This document shows, in pieces, positions 1-7,151 of a DNA stretch of 45,125 nt. The notes under the pieces were generated by a model, which worked only from the letters and a program-made list of their open reading frames with translations, had not been told where the DNA came from and ran no database searches. The first letter of the stretch is position 1, and every line of letters starts with the position of its first letter. Source of the DNA: an uncultured Eubacteriales bacterium (GTDB lineage: Bacteria; Bacillota; Clostridia; Christensenellales; Aristaeellaceae); assembly GCA_902760595.1 (NCBI GenBank), contig CACWHI010000013.1:1-45125 (forward strand), read 5' to 3'. Position numbers and translations under genes: made by a program.

Positions 1-135
1 CGAACTGAGAGTTACTGACACAGGATGCAGCTACAATCGCATAAATCATCTTGCGTCAGCGGAATCTCTTCCTTGCAGCTTTGCCGCCCGGGAGGACCGC
101 AGGTCCGACAGGCAAGGGTGCTGGGGGGTTCCGTA

Positions 136-181
136 GGGGGGTCGCAAGACCCCCCTGCGCAGCTTGCCGTCAGGCAAGCTG
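136..181. terminator. Two adjacent GC hairpins at the end of galK
   Basis: One hairpin (160-181) has the arms CAGCTTGCC and GGCAAGCTG and holds the galK stop codon in its loop. The second (136-155) has the arms GGGGGGTC and GACCCCCC around a GCAA loop. Neither is followed by a clear T tract on the minus strand, so termination or mRNA 3' end protection is inferred from position and stem strength only. From 1 to 135 I see no gene. Confidence 0.45.
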
Positions 182-1462
182 ACTGCAGATGGTAGCGGGC
201 CCTTCGGGGCGCACGTCCAGGATGTAGCAGCAGTCGGAGCCGAAGCTGTTTTCCATCATGCTGATAAAGGCAGGCGCCATGTCCTGCGGCACAAAATTCA
301 GCGTCGTACCGGCAAAGCCGCCGCCGTGCACACGCCACGCGCCGCGGCCCCTGAGCATGGAGCCCGCCAGCGCGAGGGCCAGGCTCAGGGGCTGGGCCTG
401 GCCGGGCATATGCACGTTCTGCAGCAGCATCCAGCTGCTGTTGCCGGACTCGATGATCCCGTCCAGGAAGGCCTTCAGGTTTCCCTCGCGCAGGTTCTGC
501 GCCTGGCGCTGGACGCGCCGGTTTTCCTCAAAGAAATGCAGGGCGCGCAGGACGGCCCGGTCGCCGCAGGCGTTCCTGAGCTCGCCCACGCGGGAGAGCA
601 CCTGCTCTTCATGCACCCGGCGCAGGGCGTCCTCACCGAAGAACCGTGCGACCGCCGTCATTTCCTCGCGGATCGCGGCGTACTCGCCGGTCAGCTGGTC
701 GTGGCTGCCCCGGGTATTGACGACGATCATGCTGTAGCCGACCTGTTCAAAGCTGAAGCGCAGCGGCTCGATGGCCGGCTCGGCGTGCTTGAAGTCGATG
801 GCCGTCAGGCCGCCGAAGCTGGACGCCATCTGGTCCATCAGTCCGCTGGGCTTGCCGAAGAAGACGTTCTCCGCGTACTGCGCGATCTGCGCCCGGCGCA
901 CCGGGTCCAGGGGCTTGTCCGCAGGACAGAGCGCGTCGAAAATGGCCGCCGTCAGCACCTCGAAGGCCGCCGACGAGGAAAGCCCGCTGCCGCTGAGCAC
1001 ATCGGAAAACACCGCGGCGTCGAAGCCGCAGATCGCGTGTCCGCCATCGCGAAGGCCGCGCGCCACGCCACGGATCAGGGCGGCGGTCGTGTTCCGCTCC
1101 TCCGGCAACGGCTCCAGCTCATCCAGCGACATGGTGAGCATGGGATAGCCCTTGGACTGCAGGCGCACCTGCATATCCTGCCGGGGAGACACCGCCGCGA
1201 TCATATCCAGGTTGACGGCGGCCGCCAGCACGCGGCCGTTCTGGTGGTCGGTATGGTTGCCGGCGATCTCCACCCGTCCGGGCGCGCTGACCAGGTACAG
1301 GGCGTCCGCTGAGTTGAAAAGCGCCATGTGCGCCTTCACGGCCTGCACATAACGCGAAAGCTGGCGCTGGAGCATCCCGTCCCGCTGGCCGTACAGCACG
1401 CGGAACCGGTCCAGGATCTCCGGCGTCTGCAGCTCATGGAGCATCCGGGAATACGTGTTCAT
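170..1462 (-). CDS. galK: Galactokinase (GHMP kinase family)
   Basis: Cytoplasmic kinase predicted to phosphorylate galactose to galactose-1-phosphate in the Leloir pathway. The galactokinase signature GRVEIAGNHTDHQNG lies near residues 62-76, the GHMP ATP-binding loop GSGLSSSAA near 158-166, and a C-terminal glycine motif (HGGGFAGT) about 55 residues before the end. The length of 430 residues is normal to slightly long for the family. An ATG 18 bases upstream (1480) lies inside the previous gene. I prefer the ATG at 1462 because GGAAGGGAG sits 7 bases before it. The gene starts two bases after the stop of the sugar-binding protein gene, so the two are probably translationally coupled. No epimerase or uridylyltransferase gene lies nearby. 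Another GHMP sugar kinase is the alternative, but the N-terminal signature favours galactokinase. Confidence 0.88.
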   Translation of the reverse strand: MNTYSRMLHELQTPEILDRFRVLYGQRDGMLQRQLSRYVQAVKAHMALFNSADALYLVSAPGRVEIAGNHTDHQNGRVLAAAVNLDMIAAVSPRQDMQVRLQSKGYPMLTMSLDELEPLPEERNTTAALIRGVARGLRDGGHAICGFDAAVFSDVLSGSGLSSSAAFEVLTAAIFDALCPADKPLDPVRRAQIAQYAENVFFGKPSGLMDQMASSFGGLTAIDFKHAEPAIEPLRFSFEQVGYSMIVVNTRGSHDQLTGEYAAIREEMTAVARFFGEDALRRVHEEQVLSRVGELRNACGDRAVLRALHFFEENRRVQRQAQNLREGNLKAFLDGIIESGNSSWMLLQNVHMPGQAQPLSLALALAGSMLRGRGAWRVHGGGFAGTTLNFVPQDMAPAFISMMENSFGSDCCYILDVRPEGPATICSQLA

Positions 1463-1464
1463 GC

Positions 1465-2982
1465 TTACGCTCCCTTCCATTCGTCCAGGCGTTCCTGCCA
1501 GAAGGCCATAAAGTCCTCTACGCCGAGCTGGGTCAGCCTGTCGCGGAAGCTGTCGACGCTCTCGTCGGTCAGCTCGTCCTCGCCCAGGATCCAGCGGCTG
1601 GCCTGCAGGTCCGTCTCCAGGCCGATCTTATTCTGCAGCGGCCCGATGTACGCCGCCTGCTCCTCCGTGAGCGAGGTCACCGGGAAGGGCAGCTCGCAGT
1701 AGGTGTTCATCCTCAGCGTATCCTGCACCACGCGCACGATATTGCTGTCGGAGTATTTCAGCTGGAACTCGTCCGAGCTGATGCCGGGAATGGCCGTGCC
1801 GGAATTGATCAGCGCGTTGGCGGCATAGACGTTGCCGGCGCTGAAGCTTTCCGTCAGGCGCCAGGTGCCGTCGCCGTCCACCACGTAATCCACGTTCTCG
1901 CGCCCCAGGGAGGCCAGGACCGCGCCGTCCAGCGTATACAGCGTATCCACCCAGCCGAGCAACCGCTCCGGCTGCCCGCAGGCGGTGGTGATGGCAAAGG
2001 TGCCGGTCGTGACCCCGCCGAACAGGGAGCGGTAGCGCTGCTTCCCGTCGCAGGTCAGCGGCATCAGCAGCTGGTAATCCTTGAGCCAGTCGGCGGGCAC
2101 CAGGTTGGTCAGCGCCGCGTTCAGGAAGATGCCGTAGGTCTGCGCGCTGTCCGAGCTGGTGATGGCGCGGAACTGGTCGCTGGTGTAAAAGCCGTTCCGG
2201 TCCAGCAGGCCTTCCCTGTACATATCGCGCAGCCAGCGGATCATGCTCAGGTACTCGTCCGTCAGCGGAGCGAACCGGGCCGCCCCGTCCTCGGCGTAAA
2301 TGTGGTAATCGTTCATGATGAAGCCGAAGGCGTGGGAGAGGAAGTTCAGGTCATAGATGCCCAGGAACGAAAGCGGGATCTCATCGTTCCCGCCGTTCAT
2401 GTTGGGATCGCGGGTCTTGAAGGCGCGCATCACGTTTTCCAGGGACGCCAGGTCCGTCGGCATGTCCAGCTTCAGCTGGGTCAGCCATTTCTGGTTGATC
2501 CACATGCAGTTCTGCGTACCCGCGCTGGTCAGGTAGGGCAGCGAAACGATCTGCCCGCCCGGGAGGGAGATCTGCTCCAGGATATCCGGACGCCCGGCCA
2601 GGATCTGCCACAGATGTGGCGCGTTTTCCTCAAGCAGGGGGCGCAGGTCCAGCAGCGCGCCGGCGTCGTAGAGCGCCTGCTCCTCCCCCCGGGAAAGCGC
2701 CGCCTTGAACAGCACGTCCGGCAGCTGGGCGTTCGGCTTCGCCATATCGGCCTTCGCCTGCCGCCACGCTTCGGCGGTGGGCGCCTGCTGGAAGGTGAAG
2801 CTCACGCCCGTCCGATTCGTCATTTCGGTGAAAAAAGCGTTGTTTGCCCAGTCGCGCTGCGTATCCCTGCCGTCGTACCCGGCCATCACAAAGGAAACCG
2901 GCGCGCTTTCCGCCGCCACGGGCAAAGCCGTGAGCAGCACCGCCAGCGCAGCGAGGATGGCCATCACACGTAATTTCAGCAC
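1465..2982 (-). CDS. Exported ABC sugar-binding protein
   Basis: Extracellular solute-binding protein of the family-1 type that delivers sugars or oligosaccharides to ABC permeases. It has a signal peptide of about 24 residues (hydrophobic stretch, then AAES) and the usual binding-protein layout: early GYDGRD, a Gly/Asp-rich calcium-like loop (DPNMNGGNDEIP, near residues 193-204) and a C-terminal helical region ending in FWQERLDEW. There is no lipobox cysteine, unusual for a Gram-positive binding protein, which is normally lipid-anchored. Translation starts at GTG 2982, six bases after GGAGG. No permease or ATPase genes flank it, so it would use a transporter elsewhere. Coupling to galK suggests a galactose-containing ligand; that is inference. 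Repeat copy A begins about 19 bases upstream of the start. Confidence 0.82.
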   Translation of the reverse strand: MLKLRVMAILAALAVLLTALPVAAESAPVSFVMAGYDGRDTQRDWANNAFFTEMTNRTGVSFTFQQAPTAEAWRQAKADMAKPNAQLPDVLFKAALSRGEEQALYDAGALLDLRPLLEENAPHLWQILAGRPDILEQISLPGGQIVSLPYLTSAGTQNCMWINQKWLTQLKLDMPTDLASLENVMRAFKTRDPNMNGGNDEIPLSFLGIYDLNFLSHAFGFIMNDYHIYAEDGAARFAPLTDEYLSMIRWLRDMYREGLLDRNGFYTSDQFRAITSSDSAQTYGIFLNAALTNLVPADWLKDYQLLMPLTCDGKQRYRSLFGGVTTGTFAITTACGQPERLLGWVDTLYTLDGAVLASLGRENVDYVVDGDGTWRLTESFSAGNVYAANALINSGTAIPGISSDEFQLKYSDSNIVRVVQDTLRMNTYCELPFPVTSLTEEQAAYIGPLQNKIGLETDLQASRWILGEDELTDESVDSFRDRLTQLGVEDFMAFWQERLDEWKGA

Positions 2983-3000
2983 AGCAAACCTCCGAAAAAA

Positions 3001-3192
3001 GTGAGGAGTGAGGAATGATGAGTGAGGAGCTGCGGTCCGATCTCTTCGCGCGGGCGCTCAGAGATCGCATGATCGCCGGGCTTGCCCTCAGCAGGCGATA
3101 AAGATCGGCAAGTAAGGACAATGATAAGATCAAAGAAATCGCGGAGCGATTTCATCCTGAACTCCTCATTCCTCACTCCTCACTCCTCATTA
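3001..3192. repeat. Heptamer-armed structured element, copy A
   Basis: The left arm (3001-3029) is built from GTGAGGA/GTGAGTG-type 7-bp units. The right arm (3160-3192) is its inverted complement made of ACTCCTC units. The interior holds hairpin 1 at 3039-3066 (GATCTCT with AGAGATC), a less regular stem-loop at 3073-3098 (TCGCC with GGCGA) and hairpin 3 at 3135-3153 (GAAATCGC with GCGATTTC). It lies between the FakA-like gene and the sugar-binding protein gene, just upstream of the latter's ribosome binding site, so it is probably transcribed into that leader. No open frame inside looks like a gene. Confidence 0.85.
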
Positions 3193-3195
3193 TTG

Positions 3196-3447
3196 TTATC
3201 CCTGCAGTCCGTCTTCCTGCCGCTGCATGTTTTCGACCACGATATCGTAAATATCGCCCAGGGTCGCGCAGTATTCCAGCACCTGCCAGGGCTCGTTGGT
3301 ATGGTAATGGATCTTGATCAGCTCTTCGTCGCCGACCGCCAGCAGGCAGTCGCCCTTGATGTTCTCGCGGATATAATCGTTGATCTTGTCCTCGTCCAGG
3401 TCATGGCCTTCGATCAGCAGCTGGGTGTCAAAACGGAATTCAAGCAT
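3196..3447 (-). CDS. Stand-alone FakA/YloV C-terminal-like domain protein
   Basis: A protein of 83 residues that resembles the C-terminal part of DAK2-fusion proteins (YloV/FakA, the fatty acid kinase subunit that partners DegV-type FakB proteins). Visible family features are GDCLLAVGDEELIKIHYHT, then EYCATLGDIYDIVVENM. The kinase (DAK2) domain is missing. An ATG at 3465 is possible, but the ATG at 3447 has AGAGGTG seven bases upstream and is preferred. The gene sits between repeat copies A and B. A regulatory or partner-binding role with a fatty-acid-binding DegV protein can be guessed but not shown. Small proteins of this type occur in Clostridia, so I regard it as an intact gene and not a fragment. 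Confidence 0.72.
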   Translation of the reverse strand: MLEFRFDTQLLIEGHDLDEDKINDYIRENIKGDCLLAVGDEELIKIHYHTNEPWQVLEYCATLGDIYDIVVENMQRQEDGLQG

Positions 3448-3493
3448 TTCAGTGCACCTCTTCATTGTCGTTGTTGGGGGAAAGGAAAATAAA

Positions 3494-3806
3494 GAGCAGG
3501 AGTTAGGAGCTGGGAGTTAGGAGTTAGGAGTTAGGAGTGATGAGTGAGGAGTTCAGGTGCAATCTCTTCGGCTTCGCCTCAGAGATTGTTCAATCATAGC
3601 GGCGCTTCGCGCGATATAGCCTTCCGCCATCCATGGGGGCTCAGAGCGCCCGGGTATCGGTCCAGTGGACCGATACCAGCGATGAGCGGGCCGGCAGGCC
3701 CAGGTAGGTGTGTGGCCGGCCAGCGGCGTGACGGATGAGGGTTATTTGAAACGCCGTCAGGCGTTTCGACCACAACTCCTCACTCCTCACTCCTCATTCC
3801 TCACTA
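3494..3806. repeat. Heptamer-armed structured element, copy B (long)
   Basis: The left arm (3494-3555) uses GAGTTAG units that turn into GAGTGAG units. The right arm (3774-3806) is made of ACTCCTC units. Hairpin 1 is at 3560-3588 (CAATCTCT with AGAGATTG) and hairpin 3 at 3748-3767 (GAAACGCC with GGCGTTTC). Between them is a module at 3593-3616 that matches copy E almost exactly, plus extra inserted sequence with a perfect 11-bp hairpin at 3653-3677 (GGTATCGGTCC with GGACCGATACC). It fills the gap between asnA and the FakA-like gene. Confidence 0.85.
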
Positions 3807-3820
3807 TCTCTCTGCCGGGA

Positions 3821-4828
3821 TTACAGCAGTGTCACTCCTGCCTCCTCGCAGATCTTCCGGGTATCGCTATCCCAGTAGGAGGACTGCACCTCGCCGATGT
3901 GCGCCTTGTTCAGCAGCAGCATGCACAGGCGGCTCTGGCCGATGCCGCCGCCCATGGTGAAGGGCAGCTCGCCGTTCAGCAGCATCTGGTGGAAGGGCAG
4001 CGCCCGGCGATCCTCGGCGTGGGCGGCCTTCAGCTGCGCGTCCAGGGACGCGGGCGAAACGCGGATGCCCATGGAGGAGATCTCCAGCGCGCAGTCCAGC
4101 ACCTCATGATAGAACAGGATGTCCCCGTTCAGCGCCCAGTCGTCATAGTCCGGCGCGCGCCCGTCGTGGGGCTGGCCGGAGCGCAGCGGCGCGCCGATCT
4201 GCAGGATGCAGGCGGTGGGATGCGCGCGCACGTAGCGGTATTCCCGCTCCTTGGGCGTCAGGCCAGGATACAGGTCCTCCAGCTCCTGGCTCGTGATAAA
4301 GGACACATTGCGGTCCAGCCGCACAGGCAGCTGCGGATAGGTCCAGCGCAGCATATCCAGCGTCACGCAGATCGCGGAAACGATGCGCTCCATGGTGTCC
4401 TTCAGGGTCTGCATGGTGCGGTCCTCCTCGCGGATGACCTTTTCCCAGTCCCACTGGTCCACGTAGATGGAGTGCAGGTTGTCCAGCGACTCGTCGCGCC
4501 GGATGGCGTTCATATCGGTATACAGCCCCTCGCCCACGGGAAAATCATAGCGCTTCAGCGCCAGGCGCTTCCACTTCGCCAGCGAGTGGACGACCTCGGC
4601 CTCCTCGCCGGTCTCCAGCACGTCGAAGGAAACGGGCCGCTCGACGCCGTTCAGGTTGTCGTTCAGGCCCGATCCACTGTCCACAAACAACGGCGCGGAC
4701 ACACGCTTCAGGTTCAGCGCGTGGCTCAGGTTGCCCTGGAACAGCTTCTTGATCCTCTGGATCGCTTCCTGCGTCTCATACAGGTTCAGCACGGAGCGGT
4801 ACCCCTGCGGAATGATCGCGGTGCTCAT
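3821..4828 (-). CDS. asnA: Aspartate-ammonia ligase (asparagine synthetase A)
   Basis: ATP-dependent synthesis of asparagine from aspartate and ammonia in the cytoplasm. It is the class II aminoacyl-tRNA-synthetase-like type and not the glutamine-using AsnB. The 335-residue length is typical for AsnA. Recognisable blocks are SVLNLYETQEAI near the N terminus, PLFVDSGSGLNDNLNG near residues 46-61, FPVGEGLYTDMNAIRRDE (96-113), YVDQWDWEKVI and the C-terminal GGGIGQSRLCMLLL. The ATG at 4828 follows a GGGGAG ribosome binding site closely. A consensus-like promoter lies 60-90 bases upstream, so the gene probably starts its own transcript. Repeat copy B follows it. Confidence 0.95.
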   Translation of the reverse strand: MSTAIIPQGYRSVLNLYETQEAIQRIKKLFQGNLSHALNLKRVSAPLFVDSGSGLNDNLNGVERPVSFDVLETGEEAEVVHSLAKWKRLALKRYDFPVGEGLYTDMNAIRRDESLDNLHSIYVDQWDWEKVIREEDRTMQTLKDTMERIVSAICVTLDMLRWTYPQLPVRLDRNVSFITSQELEDLYPGLTPKEREYRYVRAHPTACILQIGAPLRSGQPHDGRAPDYDDWALNGDILFYHEVLDCALEISSMGIRVSPASLDAQLKAAHAEDRRALPFHQMLLNGELPFTMGGGIGQSRLCMLLLNKAHIGEVQSSYWDSDTRKICEEAGVTLL

Positions 4829-4887
4829 CGGCTCCCCTTCTTTCCGCCGCCTGTTTCGGCGGCTCAGAGTGAAATACCTAAGTTCAT

Positions 4888-4916
4888 ATAATAGTACAAA
4901 CTCGCAGATTGGTCAA
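4888..4916 (-). promoter_or_regulatory. asnA promoter
   Basis: Read on the minus strand: TTGACC (4911-4916), a 17-base spacer, then TATTAT (4888-4893), about 60 bases before the asnA start codon. Confidence 0.7.
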
Positions 4917-5051
4917 GTTTTTGGATTGTTACAATCCCAGGCCGTCCCCTCCTGACAGGATTTTTCCGGACCACGGCGAAGTAACAGGCGAAGGCCCGGA
5001 GCTGATCCCCGGGCCCGCATATCATGCTGTACGAAACAGACAGGACGTGCC

Positions 5052-5699
5052 ATGGACAAAAGAAAGCTGCTGCTCACCCGCTAGAAAACCGATTATGATT
5101 TCAAAACGATCCTCTCTGCCGCCGGCTCGCTGGCCGTGACGGCAGCCTTCGCGCTGTATAACGGCTTTCTCGGCGTATACCATTCCTCCCTGTGGTACGG
5201 CACGATCTGCATCTACTACCTCATCCTCGCCGCCCTGCGCGGAACGATCATCCTCCTTGAGAAACGGCTGTCGGGCCGTGAGGACCGTGAGCGCAAAAGA
5301 AACAGCGTCTGCCTGGCAGCCTCGCTGGCGCTCCTGGTCCTGAACGTCAGCCTGATCGTGCCGCTGTCCCTCATGGTCCGGCTGCAAAAACCCGTCGCCC
5401 TGACACTGATCCCGGCGATCGCCATGGCGGCCTATACTACATATAAGATCACCATGGCGTCCGTCAACCTCAGAAAAAGAAAAAGATCCTCCGACTGCCT
5501 GGTCCGGCTTCTCCGGACGATCAATTTCATAGACTCGCTGGTCTCCGTCCTCACACTGCAGAACACGCTCATCATGGTCTCTAACGGCGACCAGGCCGGG
5601 ATGCTGCCGCTCACCGCGCTGACCAGCGCCGCCGTCTTTATCGCCGTGCTGTGCCTGACCGTGGCCGAGATCGTTCGCTGCTTGCGGAGCAAACGATGA
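5052..5699 (+). pseudogene. Membrane protein gene interrupted by an in-frame TAG at codon 11
   Basis: The frame from ATG 5052 reads MDKRKLLLTR, then TAG (5082-5084), then continues without a break as KTDYDFKTILSAAG to the stop at 5697-5699, for 215 codons in all. An AGGA sits just upstream of the ATG, which supports it as the original start. The product would have about six hydrophobic segments (near residues 20-40, 45-65, 85-110, 115-135, 160-175 and 185-205) with Arg/Lys-rich loops such as GREDRERKRN. I recognise the general look of an uncharacterised Clostridia membrane protein and assign no function. Translation could restart at GTG 5136, but that would remove part of the first membrane segment. 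A nonsense mutation, a sequencing error or suppression are all possible. Confidence 0.6.
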
Positions 5700-5779
5700 C
5701 CCACGGCGTCGGGTATGTATGTACACGAAGCCCGCGCCATCGAAAAGCATCCTGTATACAGAAAACCGTGTCGGTTAGC

Positions 5780-5867
5780 CACTACCAAAATCACTACCAA
5801 AAAAATCGCACTATTGTCCTTGTTGTATCAAAAGCATTTGTTATCAGCCACTACCATATTTACTACC
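5780..5867 (-). repeat. Imperfect 22-bp direct repeats next to tRNA-Leu, possible integration scar
   Basis: On the minus strand, two copies (about 5846-5867 and 5780-5801) read GGTAGT, a variable AT triplet pair, then TGGTAGTGGCT. In frame both encode Gly-Ser-X-X-Gly-Ser-Gly followed at once by a stop. They may be two remnants of an integrase 3' end, or att sites, left by elements that used the tRNA-Leu locus. The resemblance is from memory of integrase tails and is not secure. Confidence 0.35.
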
Positions 5868-5934
5868 ATTTTTTGTATTTTTGATAAACTGCCCCGCCAA
5901 TTCGACGCATCCATGCAGCAAAGCAAAATTATGA

Positions 5935-5963
5935 TTGCCAAACGAAACCCCTTATGCTATAAT
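5935..5963 (+). promoter_or_regulatory. tRNA-Leu promoter
   Basis: TTGCCA (5935-5940), a 17-base spacer and a perfect TATAAT (5958-5963), ending 11 bases before the tRNA. This matches a strong housekeeping promoter. Confidence 0.85.
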
Positions 5964-5974
5964 GCGTTTGCTGT

Positions 5975-6053
5975 GGCGGCATGGCGGAATGGCAGACGCA
6001 CCGCACTCAAAATGCGGCGGGAAACCGTGTCGGTTCAAGTCCGACTGCCGCTA
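5975..6053 (+). tRNA. tRNA-Leu (anticodon CAA)
   Basis: The acceptor arm GGCGGCA (5975-5981) pairs with TGCCGCT (6046-6052), with one G-T pair at the end. The D stem is GCG/CGC (5984-5986 with 5997-5999). The anticodon stem is CCGCA/TGCGG with loop CTCAAAA (6006-6012), giving anticodon CAA (6008-6010). A variable arm of 11 bases (CGG-GAAA-CCG core) marks a class II tRNA. The T arm is GTCGG-TTCAAGT-CCGAC. The discriminator is A and CCA is not encoded. It reads UUG codons. Confidence 0.95.
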
Positions 6054-6058
6054 CTCAG

Positions 6059-6090
6059 GCTCCTGGGGATGACCCCAGGAGCTTTTTCTT
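6059..6090 (+). terminator. tRNA-Leu intrinsic terminator
   Basis: A perfect 10-bp stem (GCTCCTGGGG with CCCCAGGAGC) with an ATGA loop is followed by TTTTTCTT, five bases after the tRNA 3' end. Confidence 0.92.
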
Positions 6091-6691
6091 TGCGGCACAA
6101 GGGTTTTCGCAGATCGCATTTTCGATCAAATATCCCTGTAGTTTTGCAAAAATTGAAAAATGACACTAATCGTGACACTCGCATTGGTGAAACGTACTGT
6201 TTTCACAAACGAATTCACCGATTTTTTTGGCACTGGATTTGACACTCCTCCACCGACAAGGCTTCCAGAATATTACCCATAAATTGATCCGATTTACGTC
6301 GGGCTCGCACCCGCTGTGTCGATAATGAACGGGCATAATAATAGCTTTTATTGCAATTATAGTTGCAGGAATCAGCTTCGCATCACATTTTTTCATGTAT
6401 CGATAACTCGAATTCAGGGTAATAGTAGCAAGCAGGGCACCGATGCGTGCACACAATGCTTGTTGATGGCTCCGCCCCCAATCCCTTGAAAACCAGAGTG
6501 TGGCCCTGTGGTTGTGAAGTGATAACGAACCGAACGGATACCGGAAACTTGTCCAAAAAGAAAACAGCTCCTATGTCTCGTAACTGGGTTGATCAGTAAA
6601 CGCGGCATAGGAGTTTTTGTTTTTATCGCTCGGTTTTCCGTTTGAGATGGCGCTCTCTCGCTGTCGGAAGATAGATGTCATTATAACATAG
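6091..6691. other. Non-coding island remnant downstream of tRNA-Leu
   Basis: No convincing gene is seen. The short frames here have no recognisable protein and no good ribosome binding site. The stretch changes to lower GC than the backbone. It holds scattered GACACT repeats (about 6163-6180 and 6240-6246) and a long-loop stem at about 6567-6617 (CTCCTATG with CATAGGAG followed by TTTTTG), which could be a terminator. Position behind a tRNA gene and base composition suggest the remains of an integrated element. Confidence 0.45.
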
Positions 6692-6871
6692 TTATGATAA
6701 GGATAATATGCTACCAATAATAGCGATTAAAGTACTAATCAAACCAATGATCGAAACGCATACTTTTAATCTATTTGTATGACGTTGATTATGATGTGAT
6801 TGTATAAGGACAAATAAAAAGATAAAGAACAAGAATGCAGATAGTAACAGTTCAATTATACTTCTATTCAT
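6692..6871 (-). CDS. Small two-helix membrane protein (59 aa)
   Basis: A 59-residue frame too short for most callers. It has a hydrophobic helix near residues 8-23 (LLLSAFLFFIFLFVLI), a polar loop rich in His, Asn and Arg (24-36) and a second helix near 39-58. Its ATG overlaps the stop of the upstream frame by one base (TAATG), a typical coupled arrangement, and AGGAGTG lies about 8 bases before it. The base composition is AT-rich, unlike the backbone. I do not recognise a family. A phage or bacteriocin-immunity type role is possible but is only a guess from size, shape and island location. Confidence 0.5.
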   Translation of the reverse strand: MNRSIIELLLSAFLFFIFLFVLIQSHHNQRHTNRLKVCVSIIGLISTLIAIIGSILSLS

Positions 6872-7119
6872 TAATTCGACACTCCTTCAATAACATCGCC
6901 AACACCTAAGAAAATCGAAGAAAGTCCACCAACAATTTCAGCAACACCAGTAATAATAGCTTTAGTTCCAACAATTGTGGTAACAGGATCTGGCATGATT
7001 AGACCAACTAGACCCATTACAACCCCTGCTGCTCCACCTGTTATTAAAACAATCCCACGAACAGTTTTATTTGTTACAAGAGATTTTAGTACAGGCCTTG
7101 ATTCCCAAACGTTCCTGTT
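6871..7119 (-). pseudogene. 5'-truncated AT-rich gene fragment, hydrophobic
   Basis: An open frame that begins right after a TAA at about 7120-7122, has no start codon for 34 codons, and ends at 6871. The readable product includes SRPVLKSLVTNKTVRG, then a Gly/Val/Ile-rich hydrophobic stretch and ends GVGDVIEGVSN. The first ATG (7017) would give only 48 residues. The break lies close to the end of the GC-richer DUF3267 gene at 7152, so the 5' part was probably lost in a rearrangement. The layout (short polar start, LKSxTVxG, then a helix) recalls small phage membrane proteins, but this is weak. Confidence 0.4.
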
Positions 7120-7151
7120 TTATACTGTTCAGAAAGAGGTCGGAATAAGAC

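Noticed and set aside
3976..4900. asnA considered as an aminoacyl-tRNA synthetase (AsnS/AspS)
   Set aside because: The 335-residue length, lack of an anticodon-binding domain and the AsnA-specific blocks fit aspartate-ammonia ligase.
5082..5084. TAG in the membrane protein gene read as pyrrolysine
   Set aside because: Nothing in the window suggests pyrrolysine genes, and the family is not a methylamine enzyme; a mutation or error is simpler.
6166..6456. 96-codon minus-strand frame after tRNA-Leu
   Set aside because: No ribosome site, no recognisable protein and it spans the scar repeats; treated as non-coding.
6480..6600. Stem-rich segment considered as tmRNA or another stable RNA
   Set aside because: No tRNA-like acceptor or tag-reading frame could be built; the pairing found is a single long-loop stem.
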